7,265 nucleotides of DNA from positions 1-7,265 of the forward strand of contig CALVRY010000058.1 of NCBI GenBank assembly GCA_944358755.1, written 5' to 3'. Numbering within the stretch: position 1 is the stretch's first letter; every line of letters begins with the position of its first letter. The notes below the pieces were generated by a model. That model worked only from the letters and a program-made list of their open reading frames with translations. It was not told the DNA's origin and made no database searches. The position numbers and the translations under genes are program-made. Shown one piece after another: positions 1-6,984 of the stretch. The DNA comes from an uncultured Bacilli bacterium. GTDB taxonomy: Bacteria; Bacillota_I; Bacilli_A; RFN20; CAG-826.

Positions 1-41
1 ATCACTTGGTAACTAGTAAGGTTGAAACAAGAAATCAATAT

Positions 42-67
42 AATTTTTATAATTATTTATAAAAATT
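42..67. repeat. AT-only inverted repeat downstream of the last gene
   Basis: AATTTTTATAA (42-52) and TTATAAAAATT (57-67) form a perfect 11-bp stem with a TTAT loop. It lies about 40 nt past the TAG stop. With no G/C pair and no following T-run on the minus strand it is a poor terminator. The rest of bases 1-105 shows no gene or clear signal. Confidence 0.4.
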
Positions 68-105
68 TATAAGTTTGTTATAACGGTGTGAGGTAAAATC
101 CCTTT

Positions 106-1875
106 CTAAACAATAGTTAATTCACCATCAGAACAAATTACAACATTATTTGCGATAGTGGTATTTTGATGCCATTCTCCAAAATTGCCGTTTAAATTAA
201 TATTCCTGAATTGTTCTTTTGTGCCAAGATATCTAACTGTCAATGAAGGTTTATCATTTTCGATTTCAGAATACATATCTCTAAAAGCATCATGGATATC
301 GGTTACTGAAACAGGAATAGTAACATCGGTTAAATTTAAAATATAAACAAATGAATCTTCTGCGAGTCTTGTTGTGCCATCTGGTATGACATAAGTTGTA
401 CCTTGTTTTCCATAAGGATAAGTAATAAGTTCCCTATTTTCGCCCTTTGAAAACAAAACTTCATCAACAATTTCAAAATTAGGATTATTTTCGCTAATTG
501 TGAAATTATTTGTACCATTTCCAATACGGACAATACCCATAAAAGGATTAATTCCAATAGTTTTAAGTGTAGAAGGAAGATGGATTGCTTCAATATTGTT
601 TGCTCTACCAAAAGCAACATTTCCGATTTCTTCTAAACCTTCATTAAAATTAACGGTAGTGATTCCAGCGCAAAGTTCGAATGCAGATCTATCAATTTTC
701 TTTAAAGTTGTTGGGAAATTTAATGTCTTAACCGGAGTAGAAATAAATGCTTCTGGACCGATAACTTCTAAACCTTCTTTGAAATTAACAACTGTTAAAT
801 TTTTACAAAAATAGAAGCAATATGTAGGGATTTCTTTTATTTTATCGTTAAAAGTAACGGAAGTAATATCGGAAGAATAGAAAGCTGCATAGCCTAATGT
901 TTCTAAGTTATCACCTAGTACAACATCTTTAATTCCATTATTAAATCGGAAAGCATAAGCGCCAATTTCTTTTAAAGATTTAGGGAAAGATTCTATTGAA
1001 ACATTGTGTGTATAACTAAATGCATAATCACCAATTTTAACTAATGAGTTAGGTAAAACAACCTTATTAACTCTAGTGCAAGATTCAAAAGCATTATTTG
1101 CAATTTCAGTTGTGCCATCTTTAATATTTACAATATTTTTTGAATAACTTGTAGGAGCTTTAACTAAAATATTGTTTTTTGAATAAAGAATGCCATCTTC
1201 ACTAGTAAAAACTGCATTTTCTTCGTCAACATAAATATTTGCAAGTGAATTTGCCTTATCAAATGCGTTTTCTTCAAGAGTTGTTATATTTTTGCCTAGA
1301 GACACAGAATAAACATTTTGATTTGACAAAAAACCTGTGCCTAAAGTTGTAACTTTATAAGTTTCATTGTTTTCTTCGATAACATTAGGTATAACAAGTG
1401 GATTAGGAATTGTTGCACTTGTTGGTGTGTAAGAGGTTATCATTGCCTCTCCCGGAGCAATAATTTCGTATCTAAAGTCACCTAAATTAGCACTTGATTG
1501 AGTAAAACTAACTTTTACATCGTTTTTACCTTCTTTAATAGTAAAGTTGAAATTTTGCCCAGCTAAAGGCAAAATTTCATCATTTAGAGTAACTTTATCA
1601 AGGGTATAACCAACATTTGGAGTAACAACAAGAACAACTGAATCATCAACTTTAACTAAATCTTTATAGTTACCGTTTGTGAGTTCTTTACCACTAAAAT
1701 AGGCATGGGCATTTCCACCTTCTCCAACCGTAAGAGAAAAAGTAAATTTTTCTTCTGGTGTTACAATAGGATCATCTCCTCCTGGTCCAGGATTTGGGTT
1801 ATCATTTGTGCCGCCACAAGAAGAAAGAAGAAAAGCACTCGAAAAAAGTAATGTTAAAAGTAATTTTTTCTTCAT
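106..1875 (-). CDS. Lipoprotein with one B-repeat and a BspA-like leucine-rich repeat domain
   Basis: Encodes 589 residues from the ATG at 1875; an in-frame TTG at 1884 would add three residues. Signal peptide MKKKLLLTLL...LSSC with anchor Cys20, then an Asn/Pro/Gly/Asp linker. Residues 44-125 form one divergent InlB B-repeat (GYTLDKVTLNDE near 89-100, closing strand FNFTIKEGKNDVKVSF). Residues about 160-589 are LRR_5 (BspA/TpLRR type): the conserved Phe of the AF position falls at 182, 205, 263, 286, 309, 332, 354, 377, 399, 422, 445, 509 and 531, mostly 22-23 apart. Two beta islands with the family's E(D)N...DGILYSK and EVLFSKGE motifs interrupt it (about 213-250 and 458-500). The C-terminus has the common YLGTKEQF...ICSDG ending (549-584). 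BspA-type proteins bind host or microbial surfaces; the ligand here is unknown. Last gene of the run, TAG stop. Confidence 0.93.
   Translation of the reverse strand: MKKKLLLTLLFSSAFLLSSCGGTNDNPNPGPGGDDPIVTPEEKFTFSLTVGEGGNAHAYFSGKELTNGNYKDLVKVDDSVVLVVTPNVGYTLDKVTLNDEILPLAGQNFNFTIKEGKNDVKVSFTQSSANLGDFRYEIIAPGEAMITSYTPTSATIPNPLVIPNVIEENNETYKVTTLGTGFLSNQNVYSVSLGKNITTLEENAFDKANSLANIYVDEENAVFTSEDGILYSKNNILVKAPTSYSKNIVNIKDGTTEIANNAFESCTRVNKVVLPNSLVKIGDYAFSYTHNVSIESFPKSLKEIGAYAFRFNNGIKDVVLGDNLETLGYAAFYSSDITSVTFNDKIKEIPTYCFYFCKNLTVVNFKEGLEVIGPEAFISTPVKTLNFPTTLKKIDRSAFELCAGITTVNFNEGLEEIGNVAFGRANNIEAIHLPSTLKTIGINPFMGIVRIGNGTNNFTISENNPNFEIVDEVLFSKGENRELITYPYGKQGTTYVIPDGTTRLAEDSFVYILNLTDVTIPVSVTDIHDAFRDMYSEIENDKPSLTVRYLGTKEQFRNINLNGNFGEWHQNTTIANNVVICSDGELTIV
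1806..1821. repeat. 16-base exact repeat at the lipobox of the LRR gene (copy 1)
   Basis: TTGTGCCGCCACAAGA occurs here and, identically, at 3358-3373 in the preceding gene. On the coding strand both copies encode Ser-Cys-Gly-Gly-Thr around the lipid-anchor cysteine, using the same codons. Confidence 0.6.
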
Positions 1876-1876
1876 A

Positions 1877-3427
1877 TTAAGCAATTAAGCCTTCCAAAGT
1901 AGTTGTGCCAACGTTTGAATATGTAATAGTAATAGTACCATCGTTTTGGATTGCATCAAGTTCGTTAGTGTAAGCATATTCACAAGAAATTGAAGAGATA
2001 TTATCGTTTTCATCAAGTGTAATAGCATATTCTAAGATGCTATCAAAAGCATGGTCTCTAAATGGAGCTTTATTTACTAAGAAACAATCATTTAAAGAAG
2101 ATACATAATCTGATTTTGAAACAAAAGTTTTACTTGTTTCATCGTATTCAAAGAAAACACCACTTACATCTGAGATAATTGGGAGTAAATCTTGATAAGT
2201 GTAGACTCCACAATAAGCGTTTGGATAACGATAGTTAGTTCCATCAATTACATAGCCGTTTGTTTTAATTTCAAAGGTATCTGTTTCAGTATTATATCCA
2301 TATGGATAAAGAAGTGAATTTGCTTCACTATATGGAGCAAGATAGAAATCCATCGATTTATCAAGAGGAGAAGTTTCGCCATCAACAACATCATGAACAT
2401 AGATTTCTCTACCAGTGAAATAGAAATCTCTAGCTTCAGTTGTTTCATTTCTTCCACCTGTATTTGGATCAAGTTCAGTATTTTCGATAGTGATATTCAT
2501 CTTGTAATTTTGATTTTCAAATTTAGCAAGAGAAGCATCTAATCTTCTTGAATCATCTGTTTCTTCATATGGAGTGATGTGAGTGATTGTTTCTTGGCCT
2601 AAATTGCCTAGATTAAAGACGATAGAGTTAGTAATTAAAGAAGCTACATCAGTATATGAATCGTATGAATAAATAGGGCTAAGCTCAATATTTAATGAAG
2701 TAAAAACTCCATTATCAGCTCTAATATAAGCTTCAGTTGGTAAAGCATAAGCACCACTATTTAAAGAATATAAGAGGTTATTTGAAATAATTGCAGCTTT
2801 ATCGATATTTAAATCGTAACGAGTATAAGCTACAAAATTTTCATCTAAAACAAGGTCACCTTCTTTGAATAAAGAAGCGATATTATAAAAACCATTGTCG
2901 CCAAAAGTTAAACCATTACTTGTGTTTGATAAAGAAGATCCAAAAACTTTTTCAACGTTGTTTTTATAGTCGATAACTTCTTCATAAGCATAACCTGTTT
3001 CTTCGTCTTCAAAATAGGTGTAATCTTCACTGGTAAGAGTAATAGTTTGGCCATCATTACCAGGAATTTCACGATAAGAATATTTTGAGAAAGCATTTTC
3101 GGTTTTGCCATTAAATGCAACGTTAGTGTGATAAATATTTTGTTCGATTGGTTCGCGATCTTCAGGGATAGAGTAGTGACCATTTTCATCGACATCAGTT
3201 GCTGCATTATAGGAATATCTTCTTTGAGTAATTGTGCCTTCTATTGTGAAGCCATCTAGCATTTTGTCGACATTTTCTTGAACGACTTTATCTGAAAAAA
3301 CTTCGACTTCTGCAGGGTTTTCGTTTGAATTTGGGTCATCTGTAGGATCATTTGGAGTTGTGCCGCCACAAGATGCAGCAAATAAAACTGATAAAAGTGA
3401 AAGTGATAATAATTTATTGTGTCTCAT
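1877..3427 (-). CDS. Lipoprotein of unknown function, two-module, paralogue of the preceding gene
   Basis: Encodes 516 residues from the ATG at 3427. An in-frame ATG at 3442 is less likely because it overlaps the strong GGAGG (3440-3436) that lies 8 nt before the chosen start. The signal peptide ends AASC (Cys20) and is followed by a Gly/Thr/Pro/Asn/Asp/Glu linker to about 40. Family not recognised. Two halves (about 45-281 and 292-508) align by eye with each other and with the upstream neighbour: DGFTIEGTIT (58-67) matches NGFKLTGNFT there; NGFYN (178-182) matches NGLLN; YTYQDLLP (409-416) matches FTYEDLLLP; GTITITYSNVG (497-507) matches GTYTVEFSNVG. It is beta-rich, acidic and lacks Trp. 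No catalytic motif is visible. The TAA stop is one base from the next ATG, so co-translation with the LRR lipoprotein is likely. Probably a tandem duplication product that has since diverged; role unknown. Confidence 0.85.
   Translation of the reverse strand: MRHNKLLSLSLLSVLFAASCGGTTPNDPTDDPNSNENPAEVEVFSDKVVQENVDKMLDGFTIEGTITQRRYSYNAATDVDENGHYSIPEDREPIEQNIYHTNVAFNGKTENAFSKYSYREIPGNDGQTITLTSEDYTYFEDEETGYAYEEVIDYKNNVEKVFGSSLSNTSNGLTFGDNGFYNIASLFKEGDLVLDENFVAYTRYDLNIDKAAIISNNLLYSLNSGAYALPTEAYIRADNGVFTSLNIELSPIYSYDSYTDVASLITNSIVFNLGNLGQETITHITPYEETDDSRRLDASLAKFENQNYKMNITIENTELDPNTGGRNETTEARDFYFTGREIYVHDVVDGETSPLDKSMDFYLAPYSEANSLLYPYGYNTETDTFEIKTNGYVIDGTNYRYPNAYCGVYTYQDLLPIISDVSGVFFEYDETSKTFVSKSDYVSSLNDCFLVNKAPFRDHAFDSILEYAITLDENDNISSISCEYAYTNELDAIQNDGTITITYSNVGTTTLEGLIA
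1890..1895 (-). promoter_or_regulatory. Weak ribosome binding site inside the upstream gene, start ambiguous
   Basis: GGAAGG lies within the last codons of the upstream gene. It is 14 nt from the ATG at 1875, which is too far, but 5 nt from the in-frame TTG at 1884. Either the TTG is used, with an 8-nt overlap of the upstream frame, or the ATG is reached by translational coupling from the TAA one base upstream. I prefer the ATG because MKKKLLL is a typical signal-peptide start. Confidence 0.45.
3358..3373. repeat. 16-base exact repeat at the lipobox of the second paralogue (copy 2)
   Basis: Identical to 1806-1821. The coding-strand core TTGTG-GCGG-CACAA is itself an inverted repeat. The B-repeat gene encodes a similar Cys-Gly-Gly with different codons, so protein constraint alone does not force this match. 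Confidence 0.6.
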
Positions 3428-3435
3428 TTTTCTTT

Positions 3436-3440
3436 CCTCC
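3436..3440 (-). promoter_or_regulatory. Ribosome binding site that selects the ATG at 3427
   Basis: GGAGG is 8 nt before the ATG at 3427. It overlaps the alternative ATG at 3442-3440, which has no comparable site of its own, so the shorter reading frame is preferred. Confidence 0.88.
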
Positions 3441-3445
3441 ATAAA

Positions 3446-4921
3446 TTAAGCATATTGAATTTCAAATGATGGTTTTGAATTGCCAACATTAGAGAATTCA
3501 ACAGTGTATGTGCCATGATATCCAACATGATCTGCATAAGTTGCAACGACTCTGTTTAATGCTTTTCCATCTTCAGTTACATAAATTTTTACATCATTTA
3601 CATTTCCATAATCAATTGGAGTAAATGAGTCAACTTGAGACATAAATAATTCTCTTACAATATAAGGAATATTGTCAGCAGTAGGAGAAAAAGATCCGTC
3701 TTCGTTTTTATTGAAGACATTAGCATTGACTCCATCGAGTGGAAGTAATAAATCTTCATAAGTAAATTTATTGTTAATTCCGCTATAGCCTGAGGCATTT
3801 TGTGAGAATAAACCAGTTGAAGCACTAACTTGGTAAACCGACATTGTTCTTGCTGAACTATTTCTATATTTTAAGATATAGTCAGAAGTTGATGGTTCAG
3901 TTGGATATCCGCCATCTGGATAAACATTGAAAGCTTGGCTATAAACGCCATTTTCTCTTCCCATCATATAAATTCCAAGGCAAGAATCATATCCTACATA
4001 TTCTTCATCAATATAAGGGTTAATTCTTCTGATGAAGGTGTAATTTTGTGCCGCAACCATGTTATCAATTGCATTTTGAAGAGGGATATTTTCTTCTTTT
4101 TCTGGCTCTGGCGCGATTAATGATTCAGCTTTACCTTCACCAAGTTCAGAGAAATTTAAATCAAGAGTGTAGTTATATCTAACAAAAGTTTGATGAATAA
4201 AATCGTCTTCGTTTGGAATTGTTGAAGCCATACGGGAATCATAGTTTGATGAAACGAAAGTTGCTTTTGTTAAATTGTCTTCAGTAAAATCAAATAATCT
4301 TGTATCAAAAGAGATATTTTGTTGATAACCATCAAGTTGAGAACAAAGAGTGGAAACTAAAACACTAGTTTTGGTATTTGAAAGAACAAATCCATCTTTT
4401 GTTTGAATAAAATCGTTTCTTTGAATGTAATCAAAAGGATTTAAAAGTCCATTTGTTGCATATGGAATCAATCCGCCATTTTGATCGTAAGCAAAATCAG
4501 TGACAACAGAGTTGTCATAAGCTAAATATCTTAATTTTGCATATCCGCCATCATTAAATGAGTTTTCACCAAAATAATAAGTTCTTGATTCTGTGCCTGA
4601 ACTATCTTTGCTCACAGTGTAATATCTTCTATCAACACCTTCATATTCTTCGCTATTTTCAAAGTTGATTTCAAAATAGTATTGAGTTGAAGTTGGTGTG
4701 AGAGTTGTATCTGGAACTTGATAAGTGTTATCGGTGAAATAACTTTCAGCAACTGTAAAGTTACCAGTTAATTTAAAACCATTTCTTAATTTTTCAATAA
4801 CTGGATTAATTGAGATAGGATCGACGCCTTCTTGCTCTTGGGGAATTTCTGGTTGAGCACAACTAGCGAGCATGAAACCTATTCCAAAAAGAGCTAGTGT
4901 ATTAATTAATCTTTTTTTCAT
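3446..4921 (-). CDS. Lipoprotein of unknown function, two-module, paralogue of the next gene
   Basis: Encodes 491 residues from the ATG at 4921. The frame stays open to a GTG at 4945, but AAGGA lies 6 nt before the ATG, and MKKRL starts a standard signal peptide ending in the lipobox LASC (Cys21). I do not recognise the family. It appears to consist of two related halves, about 37-268 and 278-486. Each starts with an amphipathic stretch (VIEKLRNGF at 41-49; LQNAIDNM at 281-288), continues with many aromatic-rich beta strands, and ends with a strand plus FS-x-x-G (FSELG 257-261; FSNVG 476-480). A Pro/Glu/Lys linker joins them near 270-279. It shares TYxDLLxP-type and C-terminal GTxTxxxSNVG motifs with its downstream neighbour. 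There is no Trp and no visible catalytic motif. The helix-then-long-sheet layout recalls LolA/LppX-like lipid-binding lipoproteins, but this is only a fold guess. It lies 18 nt upstream of the next gene. Confidence 0.85.
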   Translation of the reverse strand: MKKRLINTLALFGIGFMLASCAQPEIPQEQEGVDPISINPVIEKLRNGFKLTGNFTVAESYFTDNTYQVPDTTLTPTSTQYYFEINFENSEEYEGVDRRYYTVSKDSSGTESRTYYFGENSFNDGGYAKLRYLAYDNSVVTDFAYDQNGGLIPYATNGLLNPFDYIQRNDFIQTKDGFVLSNTKTSVLVSTLCSQLDGYQQNISFDTRLFDFTEDNLTKATFVSSNYDSRMASTIPNEDDFIHQTFVRYNYTLDLNFSELGEGKAESLIAPEPEKEENIPLQNAIDNMVAAQNYTFIRRINPYIDEEYVGYDSCLGIYMMGRENGVYSQAFNVYPDGGYPTEPSTSDYILKYRNSSARTMSVYQVSASTGLFSQNASGYSGINNKFTYEDLLLPLDGVNANVFNKNEDGSFSPTADNIPYIVRELFMSQVDSFTPIDYGNVNDVKIYVTEDGKALNRVVATYADHVGYHGTYTVEFSNVGNSKPSFEIQYA

Positions 4922-4925
4922 ATTT

Positions 4926-4932
4926 CTTCCTT
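4926..4932 (-). promoter_or_regulatory. Ribosome binding site that selects the ATG at 4921
   Basis: AAGGAAG lies just upstream of the ATG at 4921 (AAGGA spaced by 6 nt). It is inside the frame that would open at GTG 4945, so it argues against that longer start. Confidence 0.8.
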
Positions 4933-4945
4933 TCTTGAGTAACAC

Positions 4946-4982
4946 ACTGACAAAACGAGAGGAAATTCTCTCGTTTTGCAGT
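4946..4982. terminator. Long intercistronic hairpin, terminator-like in both directions
   Basis: CAAAACGAGAG (4951-4961) pairs perfectly with CTCTCGTTTTG (4968-4978) around a 6-base loop. ACTG (4946-4949) and CAGT (4979-4982) extend it to 15 pairs with one bulged A. On the minus strand the core CGAGAG/CTCTCG stem is followed by TTTTGT, an intrinsic-terminator layout; on the plus strand TTTTT follows the stem. It begins 4 nt after the stop of the B-repeat gene. Only 24 nt separate it from the next ATG, which leaves no room for a new promoter, so partial termination or an mRNA-stabilising role is more likely than full termination. Confidence 0.7.
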
Positions 4983-4986
4983 CTTT

Positions 4987-6960
4987 TTATTTAATTGTGA
5001 TGATTACATCTTCATCTGGCATAACAAGTTTTGCTCCGAGTTCTTGTTCTTGACCAAATGATTCAACTTCTAATTTAACATCGTTTGCGTAAATATCACC
5101 AGTTGAAGGAACTGGAGAGATGTAGAATGTAATTCCTGAAGCGCCTCTATGACTGGATAAAGGTAATTCTTCTCCGGTTAGGGAACTATAAAGTTTTACA
5201 GAACCAACGCCACCGAATTTATCATAATCGAATGTGATGTTATGTAAGCCATTGGCTTTTGAGAAAGTTAAGTCGAGATTTATATCTTCATTTACTGTTT
5301 CAAAACTATAAGCAGATTTGCCACCATAAACCGTTCTTTGTAAATTAGTACCATCAAATGTAACTCTATCAAGAATATATTCATCATCATATTCGACAGT
5401 CAAATAGACAGTGCTCATTGGATCAGCTTCAGTAATTTCTGTTGTTAATTCTGAATCGCTATAGAATTTAACAGTAATTTGATCTTGAATTTCGCTAAAG
5501 TTAGATGTGTAAGCGAGTGACAATTTTCCATCAAGATTAGCCCATTTTGCAGTGACAATTACATCCTCTTTTTGCATTAAGAAGGTATATGTATTTCCTA
5601 AAAGTTCACCCGATGAAAGTTCTTTGCCATTTACATAGACATTTGTTAAAACTTCACTTGGATTCGCCGGAGTGAATGTTGCTTTAACTGTGTCATTTAA
5701 GCCAGCAGTTGTGATTGTTTCGCCAGCTTCGTTAGTAAAGACACATTTTGCACCAGTACCTTCATCATTAAAGGTTAAGCTATGTTGAATTTTACTAACA
5801 ACAGCTTCGAGCATGATATTTTCTGTGCCGACTGTAAATTCAAAAACGTTTTTATCATCTAGTTGAACTTCGACGCCATTCATTTTTGCAGCCGTCAAAG
5901 TCATTGAGTCTTTATACAAGTTAAGAATGTTGAATTGAGCATATAATTTTTTGCCTTCTTCAAATCTTGTGCCATTTGGGTAGTAACCTGTTAAATCTTT
6001 TAGATCACCATTTCCATAAAATTCATATTTATCACCAATGATGATTTCTGAACCTTCGGCTTCGGTTAATTGAACTAAAACACCTGCAACGTCTTCATCA
6101 ATTTCGGTTTGAATATTGATTGTGACATTTTCACTTGGCATTTCAAATTCAGCAATTTGAGAAGTAGTTGCTTCGATTTGCTCACCATTTAATGTTGCAC
6201 CAATTACTTTATATCCATTAGCAAGACCATAAGAAATAGCTACTTTTGTGCCTGGAGCGACTGAATTAACAGTTAAACTTTCTCCGGTTTCAGCATCCAT
6301 TGTCAGTAAGTCTAAAACTGCATTTGGATCATATGTAACTGAGATGCTAAATGTATCTTGTTTAGTAATTACTAATGTTGAATCTTCAGTTGGCATAATG
6401 AAGTAGAAATAGTCTTCGTTTTTAGAAACTTGTTCGCCATTAAGAGTTACCACAACCCCATCCATAGGATTTGTACGTAGTAAGTAGTAATTATTTGGAA
6501 TTAAATTATAAACACCATTTGTTGCATTTTGTTCATTGCTATCTGAATCAAGAATTGTAATAATTTCGACATTATCTTCATTTTGAATTGTTAAAGCATA
6601 TGTTTCTTCAAGTTTATCTTTTAATTTGACTGAGATAACAATATCAACTCTAGGCATTAGGAAAGAATATTGATTTCCGCCTTTTGGTGTGATTTCGACT
6701 CCATCAACTGATGAAGTAACTTTATCTACTTCCTTTCCTTCTGGAACTTCAATTGTAAGGGTAATTTCTTCACCAGATTCTGCAGAAGTTTTGCTAGGTG
6801 TGACAGTTGCTCCATCTGTTTCACCAATACTAATTTTATGAGCTTGTGTTTCGTTAGTTGGCTCTTCTGGAGTAGGATCAGGATTTGGTTGATCACCTCC
6901 GCAACCAACAAGCATTGTAAGTGAAACCAAACTTAGCATAAGTAGTTTACTTGCTTTCAT
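4987..6960 (-). CDS. Lipoprotein with about seven tandem divergent InlB B-repeat-like domains
   Basis: Encodes 657 residues. The signal peptide ends in the lipobox LVGC with Cys20 as the lipid anchor, followed by an Asp/Pro/Glu/Asn-rich linker (21-40), so the mature protein should sit on the outer face of the membrane. The rest is about seven repeats of 80-100 residues (roughly 41-113, 120-200, 203-285, 293-389, 392-473, 479-567, 572-657). Each has a turn like VTLNGE or VTFDG (Asn/Asp-Gly near 86, 174, 258, 361, 444, 536 and 626; ND in the last) and ends in a strand like YTFLMQKEDVIVTAKW. This matches the divergent InlB B-repeat family, known as stalk or binding modules of surface proteins. 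The family's usual GW tryptophan is missing; the only Trp is residue 473. No enzymatic motif is seen. The ATG start is supported by GGAGG 8 nt upstream. It is first in the probable operon, and a strong hairpin follows 4 nt after the TAA stop. Specific ligand unknown. Confidence 0.88.
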   Translation of the reverse strand: MKASKLLMLSLVSLTMLVGCGGDQPNPDPTPEEPTNETQAHKISIGETDGATVTPSKTSAESGEEITLTIEVPEGKEVDKVTSSVDGVEITPKGGNQYSFLMPRVDIVISVKLKDKLEETYALTIQNEDNVEIITILDSDSNEQNATNGVYNLIPNNYYLLRTNPMDGVVVTLNGEQVSKNEDYFYFIMPTEDSTLVITKQDTFSISVTYDPNAVLDLLTMDAETGESLTVNSVAPGTKVAISYGLANGYKVIGATLNGEQIEATTSQIAEFEMPSENVTINIQTEIDEDVAGVLVQLTEAEGSEIIIGDKYEFYGNGDLKDLTGYYPNGTRFEEGKKLYAQFNILNLYKDSMTLTAAKMNGVEVQLDDKNVFEFTVGTENIMLEAVVSKIQHSLTFNDEGTGAKCVFTNEAGETITTAGLNDTVKATFTPANPSEVLTNVYVNGKELSSGELLGNTYTFLMQKEDVIVTAKWANLDGKLSLAYTSNFSEIQDQITVKFYSDSELTTEITEADPMSTVYLTVEYDDEYILDRVTFDGTNLQRTVYGGKSAYSFETVNEDINLDLTFSKANGLHNITFDYDKFGGVGSVKLYSSLTGEELPLSSHRGASGITFYISPVPSTGDIYANDVKLEVESFGQEQELGAKLVMPDEDVIITIK

Positions 6961-6965
6961 GTTTT

Positions 6966-6984
6966 ATACCTCCAATATAGGTAT
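6966..6984 (-). promoter_or_regulatory. Alternative hairpin that would sequester the ribosome binding site
   Basis: ATACCT (6984-6979) is exactly complementary to AGGTAT (6971-6966), with a 7-nt loop between. The 3' arm includes the AGG of the GGAGG ribosome binding site, and the 5' arm is the same ATACCT used by the larger leader hairpin, so the two structures exclude each other. As DNA it is also a 6-7-6 dyad, the shape of a repressor operator. Regulation by either route is inferred. Confidence 0.5.
6969..6973 (-). promoter_or_regulatory. Strong ribosome binding site for the B-repeat lipoprotein
   Basis: GGAGG sits 8 nt upstream of the ATG at 6960 and fixes that start. Part of it lies in the 3' arm of the alternative leader hairpin. 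Confidence 0.88.

Noticed and set aside
42..67. AT inverted repeat as the operon terminator
   Set aside because: The stem has no G/C pair and no T-run follows on the transcribed strand, so it is listed only as a repeat.
500..814. Plus-strand open frame of about 100 codons
   Set aside because: It lies antisense inside the LRR repeats of a well-supported gene; its openness follows from the repeat codons, and it has no domain.
3428..3442. ATG at 3442 as start of the second paralogue
   Set aside because: It overlaps the GGAGG that serves the ATG at 3427, and no comparable site precedes it.
3935..4120. Short plus-strand open frame of about 60 codons
   Set aside because: Antisense to the first paralogue, with no recognisable product.
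4922..4945. GTG start extending the first paralogue by eight residues
   Set aside because: The extension contains the ribosome binding site of the ATG at 4921 and puts extra residues before a normal signal peptide.
4987..6960. Naming the first gene an internalin
   Set aside because: It shares only a B-repeat-like fold; it has no internalin LRR region and is lipid-anchored, so the name would mislead.
106..6960. Recoded TGA (Mollicutes genetic code)
   Set aside because: Both tryptophans I checked are TGG and the frames end at TAA or TAG. TGA reassignment can be neither shown nor needed here.
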